Source of the DNA: Eukaryota sp. TZLM1-RC
Taxonomy: Eukaryota > Metamonada: BaSk clade
Direction of reading: 5' to 3'
DNA length: 64,000 bases
NCBI GenBank assembly: GCA_040285825.1
Contig: JAUPSS010000005.1
Location: 1,178,001-1,242,000 of the forward strand
Both the position numbers and the translations under genes were made by a program. The notes beneath the pieces are model-generated. The model saw only the letters and a list, made by a program, of their open reading frames with translations. It made no database searches and was not told the DNA's origin. Of this stretch, positions 40,948 through 50,746 are shown in pieces; the first letter of the stretch is position 1; each line of letters opens with the position of its first letter.

Positions 40948-41575
40948 ATATTACATATCGCTCAGTTGTTCACGATGCTGTTAGAGACCAACAATACGCA
41001 ATGTGCAAAAGTCATCACATCGAAGCTTTTGTTGAACCACTTGTGCGAAGGTTGTCATCTGAAAATGAAGATGAAAATACTTTTGTGAAACACCATGCTG
41101 ATTTAATTACCCCTGCGTCTGATGGTGTTATTGAAGTTGTTGATTTTGTCACTGTTGATGTTGAAAAGACTCAGCCATTGATTTTGCTAAAAGAGATGAA
41201 ACTCCAATTTGCTCTGCTGAAAAGAGCGAAATCAAAAAGTACAATGAACCCTTATCTCAGCTAGGACGTGTTGAGCATGTCAAGTATCAGTTGGTTCCAT
41301 TTGCTGTTTCTCTTTTTTGTAACATTGGAATATCTGGCATTAAATTTCTTGAAGGTTTCAGAAGATTAATAAAAGAAAGAGCAGGAAAAGAATCGAACTT
41401 CAATTTCTGGCACAATAGAATTGATTTTACTATTCTTAAAGCACTTCCAGAAATGTTGACCAAAGCACTGTTACAATTAGGAATAGAGTATGAAAATCGC
41501 GCGCTTAAAAGATTTGATGATGTTGATGTGTGTATTGAGGATATTGAGTTCTAGTTTTTTATTAAAATGAAGTAA
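40948..41575 (+). mobile_element. Family C LINE, right part
   Basis: Continuation of 38915-39331: ITYRSVVHDAVRDQQYAMC, then HHADLITPASDGVIEVVDFV (the R-G-D Arg/Gly replaced by HA, so the endonuclease motif is altered), one frameshift near 41260, then KYQLVPFAVSLFCNIGISG and a C-terminus ending EDIEF with TAG at 41554. The last 95 bp are almost identical to the insert at 55140-55236. Confidence 0.85.
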
Positions 41576-42351
41576 CCTTGTGCAACTGAAGAAAATATGT
41601 AAATAAATCAAACAAGCAAGTATTTGCACCACAACTTTGAAATCAATATCATCATTAACAAGTTTCCAAAACAATTGACATTAGACATTGTTTAACTGCA
41701 CCAAAGTGTGCGAAATCCCTGTTCCTTGGTAATTCAACTGATAGAATTATTCAATGTTGATGAGAACGTTCTGGTTTCCGCAATTTTCAGAATTTGAAAC
41801 ATGATTTTCTGGTTAGAGGAATGTCTCTAACTCAGACAACTTAAAAAAATTATTAGTATTCGTTAAAACGGGTAGAGGAAACTTCAGACACCGCAAAGTG
41901 CTCTCGAGGCTCTTTTTGATTAAGACATCGGTGATGTAGGTTTCAAGATTCTGATTGTTGAATTGGCCATTTGTCCCTTCATTAAAGAATGTTCCACAAC
42001 ACAATGCTGAAATCTTCAAAGAATATCAAAATCCCTTACACCAAATAGTATATGAAGAAAATACAAAATTCATTCAGATAAGGAGAAAAAAAGTCATAAC
42101 TCCCATTAAGCAAAAATGTTCTTTGTTTCAAATTCAAGAATCTATTATTGGAACGAATTGAAAACAAAATAGAAAAATAAATAATGCAACACTACAACTA
42201 CTACGAGTATCTGTTAAATGCAAATGTGGGATGCTTACAGTTGTTTTATCATTGTTTTAGTTCGTACCAATAATTTCCATCCAAATATTTTTCTTTGAGC
42301 GAAAACAGTTGCTTTACAATCATTGATTTCTTGTTTCAAGTTTTTACTTTA
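41576..42351. other. Intergenic spacer
   Basis: About 780 bp without a supported gene. It should include the promoter of the gene starting at 42352. Confidence 0.4.
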
Positions 42352-43533
42352 ATGCTTCCCACATGTCTTCATTGTGGTAACTTCCTTGCCCTTTCTGATA
42401 TTCATTCTGAGGAAGAACCTGTACCGATATGCCCAACTTGTGCTCCCAAATCCCCTTCATCAACATCTGGTGACCAACACACCCACTCTGACAACAACTT
42501 TGATGTTTATACTACTGTTTTTGGATCAATCCCTGTTTGTGATCAGTCCACTAACACTGATGGTGCTTTATATCAAGATGATTCTTACTTAGATACCCTC
42601 CAATTTAAACTCAAATCCTCTCAGGAACGTATCTTGACATTAGAAAAGGAATTGCATTTTGAAAAAACAATGGCAAAATCTTCAGTACAAGACCTTGAGA
42701 ATGAACACAAAGCCATAGTTGCCAAGTTAAAGTCGGACTACCAAGCAGAAATCACCAAAATTGAGTCATCTTATAAGGAACAACTGGAGAAATCCCGACC
42801 TAGTCCGACCCAAGTCGATCTAATTCCGACCCAAAATGAGTTGATTCAAGAATTGCGAACGGAATTGTTAAAACAGGAAGCCTTGTTGGTTAAAGCTAAT
42901 GAAGACTTGACTAAAGCGCAGCAACGACTAGAATTAGCTCATCTAGGTCAATGTGTAACCCTCTCTCAAAACCCCGATCTAACCCGATCCAATCCCGACA
43001 CAACCCCATCTAGTAAAAGGTTGGCCAAGAGTAATGACGAGCCGCCAAAGAAACTGCGTAATGTGGATGACCTTGAACTTGAGGACTTGGTAAATATGCT
43101 TGAAGCCCTCCCAACAGCTCGTGACAAAGTTTTACTTATACTAAGCGTTCATTTGCCTATTTCTGTTGCTAAACTAGTTGAGTTGAGGGCACGCGATGTT
43201 TTTGACTATGAAAATAAGACACTTGTTGTTTATAAAATAGCAACAAAACGTCGTAAGCAGTTCTTAGACTTGAGTAAAATGGCAGATGTTTTTAAAGATT
43301 TTTTAATTGATTATTTATTACCAATGCCCCCCCAAGGTTTTGTTTTGTACAGCACTGAGGCGATGAAAGGTTCTGAGGATAGGAAGCCTGTCTATGATAG
43401 ACATTTGGCTCAAGGAACCGTGTGGACTTTGTTTAAGAATGCTGCTAAAAAGGCAAATATAGAGGGAAGGTTTTCAAGGGATACTATAAAGAACTTTTTT
43501 GATATGGTTTCAGTAGATATGATGTTTAATTAA
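42352..43533 (+). CDS. Zinc-ribbon, coiled-coil protein with a tyrosine-recombinase-like domain
   Basis: A 393-residue protein; the start is the ATG at 42352, since no ATG lies further upstream in frame. A CxxC...CxxC zinc ribbon occupies residues 5-30 (CLHC, CPTC). A charged coiled coil runs from about 77 to 205. Residues about 235-390 resemble the catalytic fold of phage-integrase/tyrosine recombinases: ARDKVLLIL, then P-I-S-V-A-K-L-V-E-L-R-ARDV (usually G-x-R-x-x-E-L-x-x-L-x-x-x-D), a strand with TKRRKQFLDLS (usual catalytic-Lys hairpin), FVLYSTE, and TVWTLFKNAAKKANIEGRFS. The first Arg, the HxxR box and the final Tyr are missing or unclear, so a domesticated, inactive recombinase is the likeliest reading. 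It could relate to Crypton or DIRS elements. The domain call rests on pattern only. Confidence 0.6.
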   Translation: MLPTCLHCGNFLALSDIHSEEEPVPICPTCAPKSPSSTSGDQHTHSDNNFDVYTTVFGSIPVCDQSTNTDGALYQDDSYLDTLQFKLKSSQERILTLEKELHFEKTMAKSSVQDLENEHKAIVAKLKSDYQAEITKIESSYKEQLEKSRPSPTQVDLIPTQNELIQELRTELLKQEALLVKANEDLTKAQQRLELAHLGQCVTLSQNPDLTRSNPDTTPSSKRLAKSNDEPPKKLRNVDDLELEDLVNMLEALPTARDKVLLILSVHLPISVAKLVELRARDVFDYENKTLVVYKIATKRRKQFLDLSKMADVFKDFLIDYLLPMPPQGFVLYSTEAMKGSEDRKPVYDRHLAQGTVWTLFKNAAKKANIEGRFSRDTIKNFFDMVSVDMMFN

Positions 43534-44367
43534 GGTTTGTCTGTTTTTTTATTAATTCATTGTTCCTTTAATGTTTTATTCAAATAGTGTTTGTTTTGTC
43601 TATTTAATTAATTAATTTTTTTATGAATTTATTTTTTTGATTTTTTTGATTTTTGGAGACAGTGATTGTTCAATTCTAAGGTTTCTTCAGTTTTCTTATC
43701 CGCTCTATTTACTTATTTATTGGATTGATTGGATTTATTTGGGACTGGAAATTAGGGAAATTTGTTTAATTTTTGTGAAAAGGAGTAATTCAAATGTGTT
43801 TTTCAGCTCTTACTGCTGGTGTTAGTGGTTGGGCGAGTTGATTTTAATTTTTTGTATTAATTACATGCAACACAAAACAATGATTCGATATGAAATATTA
43901 AGAAAGTCAATGTTCTCATTTTCGAATACACACTCTACACAAATAACATTTCCATAATTCTTGCACACAAGGCCTCTGACTTGGTATGCTTTCGATTCAA
44001 TATCAAATCAGTTTCTTTGAATTAATTGTCGCATTGGGAACTCTATTTCGAATGGTCTAGGTGTGTGATCAAAGCAGGATTTTGGAACAAATTGAATTAA
44101 TGTTGATTAATAATAATAAGTTGAATACTTTATTTCAAATAATATAAAATTACATTATATACAAAATCAAGAAATATGTAAATCAAGAGATAACAGTGAA
44201 AAAGACCAAACACCGAAAAAAACAACCAAAAATTTCATCTCAACCAAAAATTCCATCTTGACAAACTCAAATAAACACCCAAAATAAATAAAAATAAACA
44301 ACCAAAAATTTCATCTTGGCAAACTCAAATAAACACATTACAATTTCAATAACAAAAACTCAAAAAG
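43534..44367. other. Intergenic spacer with a duplicated 3'-UTR motif
   Basis: About 830 bp. Near 44220-44335 the phrase CAACCAAAAATT-CATCT and the following GCAAACTCAAATAAACAC occur twice in the same orientation, probably inside the 3' UTR of the minus-strand coiled-coil gene. No gene seen in the rest. Confidence 0.45.
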
Positions 44368-46209
44368 TTATCGTGTTCCTGACAAAATTTCCAGGGCTCC
44401 TTTACTGTTGCCTCCCAAAGCACTTATTGATCTTGGTGTAAAAGTTTTTGCAGCTACTGATCTTTTGAAAATCTTTTCGTAAATAATATTCAATAAGCGA
44501 CCTTTTGCGATCAAAGTTGGCAAAATTTTCAAAGTTGATCCATTCAAAAGATCAATATCGAAATTTTCCAAGTCTTCAGGAACCTGATACCTGGCACTTT
44601 CTATTTTAGTCACATTTCCTGAACTTTCTTTGTAAATTTGACCCTTTACGACCTCCAAACTTTCCTTCAGTAAGAGCTCAATCTCAGCTAATGAACGTTT
44701 ATACTCGAAAATTTCATTCTTGACAACCAAAATTTCTTCATCCACTGATTTTATGGCTTCTCTTAATTTATTAACTTGATCCACAATCTTCAACTCCTGC
44801 TCATTGCTAGCCAAATAATTTTCTTTTAATATCATATCATCAGTTTCTTCAGAAACCTGACCCTCATCAGACAGTTCATCATCAGAAACTTCCACGTCAT
44901 CAATAACGTAATCAGTGACGTCAGCAGTCTCCAATTTTCTTTCCAACATTTCATTTTGGGCTTTGTAATGATCTAACTTAGATAAGCTCATATTATAATC
45001 AGATTTGATTGCCATTAGATCAGAATTGAGTTGACTCTGACGTGCCAAAAGGTCATTATTCAAGCACGTCAGAGCTAGCGTTTTTCTCCTTGAATCCGCA
45101 AGACTTTTAGAGGTTTGATTGAAAAATTCAACAAATTCTTCCATCTGGGACACCACATTTGAATCATTTTCTACTTCTAATTGCTGTCGTATAGAATCTA
45201 CTCGTGACTCAAAGCCAGAAACCATTTTCTTCATTCGTTCTGTGATTAGAGTTGGAAAAAATGAAATAAAAACAAATAAAAAGGATAAGGCATTAGCTAG
45301 AAAACTGGAAAGGGTGGTTGTAAGTTGAAAACTTGATTTCATAGATATAAGAAAAAGCTCAAGTCAAGTTAAAAACAACAAACTTAATACGTTCGATTCA
45401 TAGATAATTCTTATTCAATATTTGATAAATAAAATTATAAACCTTATTATTTCCTTTTCATTTTTAAATTAAACCAAAATAAACATACCTTCTGAAGTTT
45501 GTTGAGCAACTCTACTCATTTCATCAATTTTATTGTTAATCTCCGAATGCAATTCCCTCACACTGCCTAATTCAGCATCGACTCCATTTTTGGAAACTAA
45601 AGAATTAATCTGATTTGTGAGAGACTCAATCATTTGATTGAGCTGGTTACGTGATTTGATGAACTCTGATTGTTTATTCTTTGCTTCCTGGGCAAGTGAA
45701 TCTCGTTTTTCAGTCAATTTAGCATTTTCAACAGTCAGTTTCAGCATTTGTTTTTCCAATTCATTCGCAGAGGGCATTGAGTTAGCGTTGGGGTTGGGGT
45801 TAGACTCTACAGCTGTACTTGCAGAAGGTCTGGCTGAAGATCTTTGGGCATTCCTGAGGTTAGGGTTAAAGTTAGGGTTCGAAGCTAGTCTGATTGGAGG
45901 AATGAGAAGTTGTACATTGGGTTGGGAAGAATCTGATCGATCCGGGTTTCTTGTGGGAGTTGAAGGAAAAGGGGAAGCTCTATTGTCTGGGGAGAATGGT
46001 GGAAAATCTGATAAGGCGCGTTCTAAGGAAGCAAGAAAGTCAGAAGAGGGGTCATCCGTGTGAAGACGCTCAGTACGTTCTTCTTGAAGGAGTTCTTCTA
46101 GTTTGCGATGAAAGGCAAGAGAGTCTGCACAATCAGGATTACTGACATCAACAGCTTGTTTAAGTTCATCTCGTCGTGGAGTACGAGCAGTGGAGCGTGC
46201 TGATATCAT
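44368..46209 (-). CDS. Long coiled-coil protein, probable two-exon gene
   Basis: Exon 1 (46209-45489) encodes an Arg/Ser/Pro-rich head with Asn-Pro repeats (ESNPNPNANS) and then coiled coil (LEKQMLKLTVENAKLTEKRD). GTATGT at 45488 and TCACAG at 45240 define a 249-nt intron (phase 1). Exon 2 (45239-44368) continues coiled coil (RMKKMVSGFESRVDSIRQQL), an acidic linker (DVEVSDDELSDEGQ), more coiled coil and a basic tail (LIAKGRLLNIIYEKIFKRS). The spliced protein is 530 residues. The intron is much longer than the two 31-nt introns here, so an alternative is two genes, the second starting at 45342 with a hydrophobic N-terminus. I favour splicing because the joined frame is exactly in phase and continues the coiled coil. 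No family recognised. Confidence 0.6.
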
Positions 46210-48107
46210 TGAAACAGATATTGTCTATAACAATGAAATAAGTGTCCTTTTTGGGGACTGAGTTTTTGGGAAGTGGAAGATTTTCTTCTCAATGCCTTTG
46301 AACCTTTGTCAACCTTGACTCTCTGCAGGTATTCCGGTCTATCTCCACCATTTACATGTGCTTCCATCACTGCCAACATATGCAGCGAAGCATTTCGATC
46401 TCTATTCCACAAACTTTCGCATGATTTTACACATGGTAAGCCCGGGACGAATAGACATCTCATACCTCTTCCATGGCCTAGGATTTCTGCACCATCGGAA
46501 TGTTTCAACTGTCTTCTCCGCTTTCTTACAGTTGAAACAACAACAACTGGTTCGAAACTCATCAATCAAAAAGACCTTATAAACAGCCTTTTTAAATAGA
46601 ATTCTCAACCCTTTTCCTTTGGTAGGTTCTTTGAATTTCATGTGTTTTCGTTGTTCCCAGTCTCCGATTCCAATAACTACTTGGCTGGGATCACCAATTA
46701 CTCATTTGAATCTTTGGATCATCTTTGCCTCGGATCTTGTGCGATTAATCTCAGCCCACCATCTTAGTTTTCTAAATATTTTTTGATGATAGACGTGACC
46801 AACAATACTATTCACATAATTCTTTTGTTTGATATACTCCATAAATCTATCAAACCTGCAGCTTTTGGAGTTGAATTGGGATAATGTTGCCTCCCATTCT
46901 GCTACAGATTTAGTCGTGTGATCATTATTTCTCAAATTTAATGAGTAATTAATTTCGTGGGGAATATTGATTTCTTGAGGTACTTCACCTCTTAATAAAC
47001 TAATTGTTCTTTCAGTCATTTGATTAATTATACTGCTGTTTAAATCCATCCTTTGTTGTTGTTCTTCAGATGGTTCATAATTGGATAGACCCATCACTCT
47101 ACTAGTAGAGTCACTTATTGTGATAAGAGTGTCATTGCGTATGCTGTCTCTTATTCTTTCGAATTTGGAACTTTTCGACTCAAATCTTTGTTGATTTTGA
47201 GTGTACCTGAAATGAACATATTTGTCTCTCTCAGATTTTTTTGAATGCGTCATTCCAAAAGCTAAATTGACAGAAAAAAAGAGTAGATCAGATTTTCCTG
47301 GATCAGCAGCAGCAAGTGTCATATCTTGGAATTCAGAAAGATTGATGCTGGGGTCATCAATATTTTTCTTCATCTTTCATTTCTTTTGCAGTTACTTTGT
47401 ACTTTTTCAAGTCCATTCTAGATTGAATGAAACTTACTGCTATTCCATCAGTCTCGATACTAGACATGATGTATTTGGAATTTTCCGAATATAGTTTAGT
47501 GTTTTTAATCTCGTCCATTTTTAAAATGGTGTCCCATAAAATCAAATCAGCAGCTTGATTATTGCATTGGTAAGACGACCTTGGACCAAGAATGTCCTTG
47601 AATTGGACAAAGAACAAGTCCAATAAACTTGTCTTGTCAATTCTGATATACGAGGGAATACAAGAATTCTTCAAAGGCAGAGCATGAAAGAGTTTACTCT
47701 CCTCATCCTCTAAATAATTATTACTATTAAACATTGCCCTCAAATAGTAATTTGATTTTGAAGAAAAATCAAATTTTGAATACTTTTCCCTTTTAGAATT
47801 ACTGGGAAGTAAAAGAGGGATCTGGTCATTAATGAAAAGCGAAGTAATTGATCAGACTTTGTTTCTCGTTGCACACGTTTCGCCATCAATATCTCTACAT
47901 CCTTTTAGAAGGAGGGATTTAACTTTGCTGATGAATGTTGAGAAGTGTTTCTTATCTTGCTTTTTCAGGACGTTGTTGTTTCTCTTAACATCATAAAAAA
48001 CATCGACAAACTGATCCAAGTAATCAAAGTTATGCTCCTGGATGTTATTTTTGAAATTCACAATCAGTTTATCAGTTGCGCAATACAAAATATTACTGAT
48101 TCCTTTT
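46205..48107 (-). pseudogene. Fanzor (eukaryotic TnpB)-like RNA-guided nuclease, inactivated
   Basis: Pieces in several minus-strand frames follow the Fanzor order. 48107-47852: helical N-part. 47743-47357: FHALPLKNSCIPSYIRID and SSIETDGIAVSF (the LPLR-xP-YI-ID and TDG-S blocks). 47373-46702: AAADPGKSD, the RuvC-I Asp, then EATLSQFNSKSCRFDRF, FRKLRWWAEINR and SEAKMI. An in-frame TGA (46702-46704) interrupts, followed by IGIGDWE, the RuvC-II Glu, and EPTKGKG. Then FLIDEFRTSCCCFNCKKAEK begins the zinc ribbon, and after a frameshift near 46490 comes MRCLF...CVKSCESLWNRDRNAS, the RuvC-III Asp box. All three acidic residues survive but the gene has at least four breaks. The N-terminus is cut by the LINE at 48108. 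Fanzors use a guide RNA from the element's own 3' flank. Confidence 0.8.
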
Positions 48108-49190
48108 TTTGATAAATCCTTTAAATGAATCACATCCTTTATTAATTTCTCTTGAAAAAATGGTGCAAGAACTACCTGTTGATATTTGGAATAGGAGTTT
48201 TCCTTCAAGTTTGCCTGCTGTGCCTTCGAGATCTTTCACCAACCTTCATCTTGCTGTTGTGAAATTACAGAAGTCTGTTCTTATTGGTTTTGAAGACCTG
48301 GAATTTTCTAAACGACTTAGTGTGACTAAGATTAATAATCCCGTCTTTGCTGCCTTTTTATCAGACATTCAGAACTGTACTAGTTTAATATCTCAGCAAC
48401 CAAGGCCATTTGGTCTTCACTTAACAAATGAAGCTTGGAAACAAAACATGCGGTTGAGATTGGGGGTGTATCCAAGTGGTCTTTTGGACAATTCTTATTG
48501 TATTTGTAACAAAAAACCTACTGCCAATTTTCGTCATATTGTGAGCTGTAAGAAATTTCTCCAATATAGGACAGTTCTTCATAATGCCGTTCGTGATGTG
48601 ACATATGAGATGTTCAAGTGTTACAATTTTAGTTGCAAAGTAGAACCTTTGTTGAAGCATTATAGCGATAATAATCTGTTTAATTCACGTCGAGGTGATT
48701 TAATTGCTCCTTTTGTGCATTCCTCACAAGTTGTTGTTGATTATACTACAGTTGATCCCTTTGCTTTTATTTATCGTGATGATGTTTTACTTAGTGCTAA
48801 TGGTCATTTAAACAAGGCTGAAGATCGTAGAAGAGATAAATATACTGAGATATTAAATGATTTAAATAAGAATCTTTACTCGAAGTTTTCGTTTTTTCTT
48901 TTTGCCTTTTCGATTTTTGGCAACATTGGACAATCCGCCTTGAGTTTCATCAATGATTTTGGTAATTTATGTCGTTCAAGTGGTAAGAATTTTGCACAGA
49001 ATTTATGGAAAAATCGTATCATTTTCGCTTTGTACAGAAGTGTTCCCAAGTACTTGATTTTAATGATGTCTAAACTTTATGAGGATTCATCAAGAGTTGG
49101 CGTGGAGAATTTAGTTTCTTATGTGTTTTAGTTTGTTTTGTTTTTATTTGATTCTTTATAATATATTTAAAAATTAATTAATTAAATTAA
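48108..49190 (+). mobile_element. 5'-truncated family E LINE inserted at a Fanzor relic
   Basis: One intact frame (to TAG at 49131) covers linker and RLE domain: ELPVDIWNRSFPSSLPAVPS, LHLTNEAWKQNMRLRLG, zinc finger CICN...FRHIVSC (C-x-C-x8-H-x4-C), LHNAVRDVTYEM, SRRGDLIAPFVHSSQVVVDY and a basic KAEDRRRDKY. The last group fits a PD-(D/E)xK-like nuclease: D of RGD, D of VVD, Lys downstream. The sequence is about 95% like the reverse complement of 54000-55100, and both end TTTTAGTTTGTTTTG...TTTGATTCTT. Its left end overlaps the start of the recognisable Fanzor relic. Confidence 0.88.
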
Positions 49191-49690
49191 TATTGTCAAT
49201 AAACTATATGCTGTATCAAAAAGTGTTGGTGATAAAATTCCTACGTTGCACAACGAAAATTTTGCAAAGTTGTTTTTGTCTTTGCGTTAAGGGAACTTTC
49301 CTTATCGCTTTGGGACGTGACCACAGGAAAAGCATCACGAAATAATTGGGTTTCAATTTTTGGTACAATAGCATTTGGGTTTTAAGTCAAAAAGTTGCAA
49401 AAAGGGATCAACTTCATGAACCTCCCAATACTTTGCATTATATTGAGGATCAAGGTCAATATTTCTTTCCCCTAATAAAATTTTGGAAACTGTGTTTAGT
49501 TTGCGTGGTTTGTAATAATTTGTGTAAATACTACAAGTATCAACAACAAATCGACCAGCATTTTAGGGGTTCAAGTGTTTGTGATTCAATTCTATTATAT
49601 TTGAGTTATAGAATTGAACCCATTCAGTAGCACCGAATTCTCCCTTTAAAAAAGTCCTCATTGTCAGAACGTTTCATAAGATGTGGGATG
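49191..49690. other. Unassigned stretch between LINE and Fanzor relic
   Basis: About 500 bp. One frame (49346-49630) contains LVCVVCNNLCKYYKYQQQID and Gln/His-rich residues suggestive of a decayed transposon zinc finger, but I cannot place it in a family. Confidence 0.3.
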
Positions 49691-50170
49691 TCAAATGATG
49701 ATTTGGACGTTGAATTTCAATCATCAAAACACAAAGTACATATTGACCCTGGTAAAAATGATTTACTGTATTGGTGTGGCCAAAAATGATTCAAACTTAA
49801 TGCAAAAAACCAACTAAAAAGAGATAAACAATATGAGTGGCTCAGATTGACAGAATTGGAATGATCAAGGGTATCGAGAGTTCACCAAAAATTCAGAAAA
49901 TTGAAAAAGAAAGAGTTTATTTTGCAAAATGAAATCACAGTGGAAGAAACAGATACTGCTTTATCAAAAGAATCATCAAAATCTTTTATTTATAATAATT
50001 TCTATTCTTATGTTGCTTCCAAGATGACAAACATGACATTTACATTTGATTACTACTGTTTAATGTTATGACGCATTCAAAAAATGCAAAGGTATTTCCA
50101 TTATCAGAAAGCAGAAGCTAAGTTATTAAAAAATGGCTGAAATACAATGGAAGCAATAAAACACTATCCT
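49691..50170 (+). pseudogene. Third Fanzor-like nuclease relic (middle part)
   Basis: KHKVHIDPGKNDLLYWCG (about 49727-49782) carries the RuvC-I DPGK box of the relic at 46.2-48.1 kb. After stops the order continues NQLKRDKQYEWL, then ETDTALSKESSKSFIYNNFY (same E-x-LS-x-SKS-x-F-Y block), and YFHYQKAEAKLLKN near 50085. Frames are broken by TGA/TAA stops and the RuvC-II/III parts are missing. It lies on the opposite strand to the 46-48 kb relic, with the family E LINE between them. Confidence 0.65.
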
Positions 50171-50235
50171 AATGTTTGGTGACAATGGCAATAAGACAAA
50201 GAATTTGAAGTATCATCGATCAAGTAGTTATTGAT

Positions 50236-50530
50236 AAGAATCACCTCTGTGGTTCTTATGAAAATCATCTTCAGCATCAAACAAATTTGGCAACATATGT
50301 TACAAATAAGATTCAATTCAATGAGACTTACACATACAATATAATTAGTCTCTAACTGCATCGTGAACCTTGGTTCTAAAGGTGATAAAATGTTTAAAAT
50401 TGAGCAAATGAGTGCACCTTACATTGGCAAATTGAATTACGAGGCAAATTATCAGGCATGATAAAGGAACGAAGTATCATATTCAAAGTGATCCAGGCAG
50501 AATCAGATATGAGAATCTCATAAACATGAG
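50236..50530 (-). mobile_element. Internal fragment of a family B LINE
   Basis: It matches 39830-40115 on the same strand at lower identity: ATCACCTCT...TTCTTATGAAAATCATCTTC, ACACATACAATATAA, AAATTATCAGGC-GATA-AGGAACGAA. It has several indels and no open frame, so it is older than the nested copy at 39.3 kb. Confidence 0.75.
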
Positions 50531-50746
50531 CACGTATTTATTAGCATTGAGTTCTTTATAAAAAACATAAAATTTCTGGCTCAAGGAACACCGGTGGAAC
50601 ACCGGTGGAACACCTGAACACGCTTTTGAATTGAGGAACGTGTATCGAACACCTGTTCACACGGCACACGTGTTAACACATGTAAAGTGTAATTCTGAAC
50701 ATTGACTTTAACAGGAAGATTTGGATTTCGTTACCTCTGCCCACAA
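50531..50746 (+). promoter_or_regulatory. Probable promoter region of the UBX gene with short repeats and palindrome
   Basis: The 11-bp unit GAACACCGGTG is repeated at 50586 and 50597 with a partial third copy, and an 18-bp near-perfect palindrome ACACGTGTTAACACATGT (one mismatch, including CACGTG) lies at 50666-50683, about 65 bp upstream of the start codon. This is more GC-rich than its surroundings. A regulatory role is inference. Confidence 0.4.

Noticed and set aside
42295-42351. Upstream extension of the recombinase-like protein
   Set aside because: The extension needs a TTG start; the ATG at 42352 directly precedes the zinc ribbon.
45243-45342. Signal peptide or transmembrane start for a separate coiled-coil gene
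   Set aside because: The hydrophobic segment lies wholly inside a GT-AG interval whose removal gives an in-phase coiled coil; kept only as an alternative.
45780-45880. TTAGGG-like words as an internal telomere
   Set aside because: Irregular, short and within a coding frame (Asn-Pro residues); not an array.
46702-46704. TGA inside the Fanzor frame as a recoded sense codon
   Set aside because: Coatomer zeta and the unspliced CDP-diacylglycerol synthase exon show TGA acts as stop, and the Fanzor has other frameshifts, so it is a decayed gene.
48060-48208. N-terminal 35 or so residues of the minus-strand frame starting at 48208 as part of the Fanzor
   Set aside because: That part is the antisense of the family E LINE, as the homologous copy at 55.0 kb shows; the Fanzor relic only begins near 48107.
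50702-50746. Upstream extension of the UBX protein
   Set aside because: It would start at TTG; no ATG is present, although an upstream exon remains possible.
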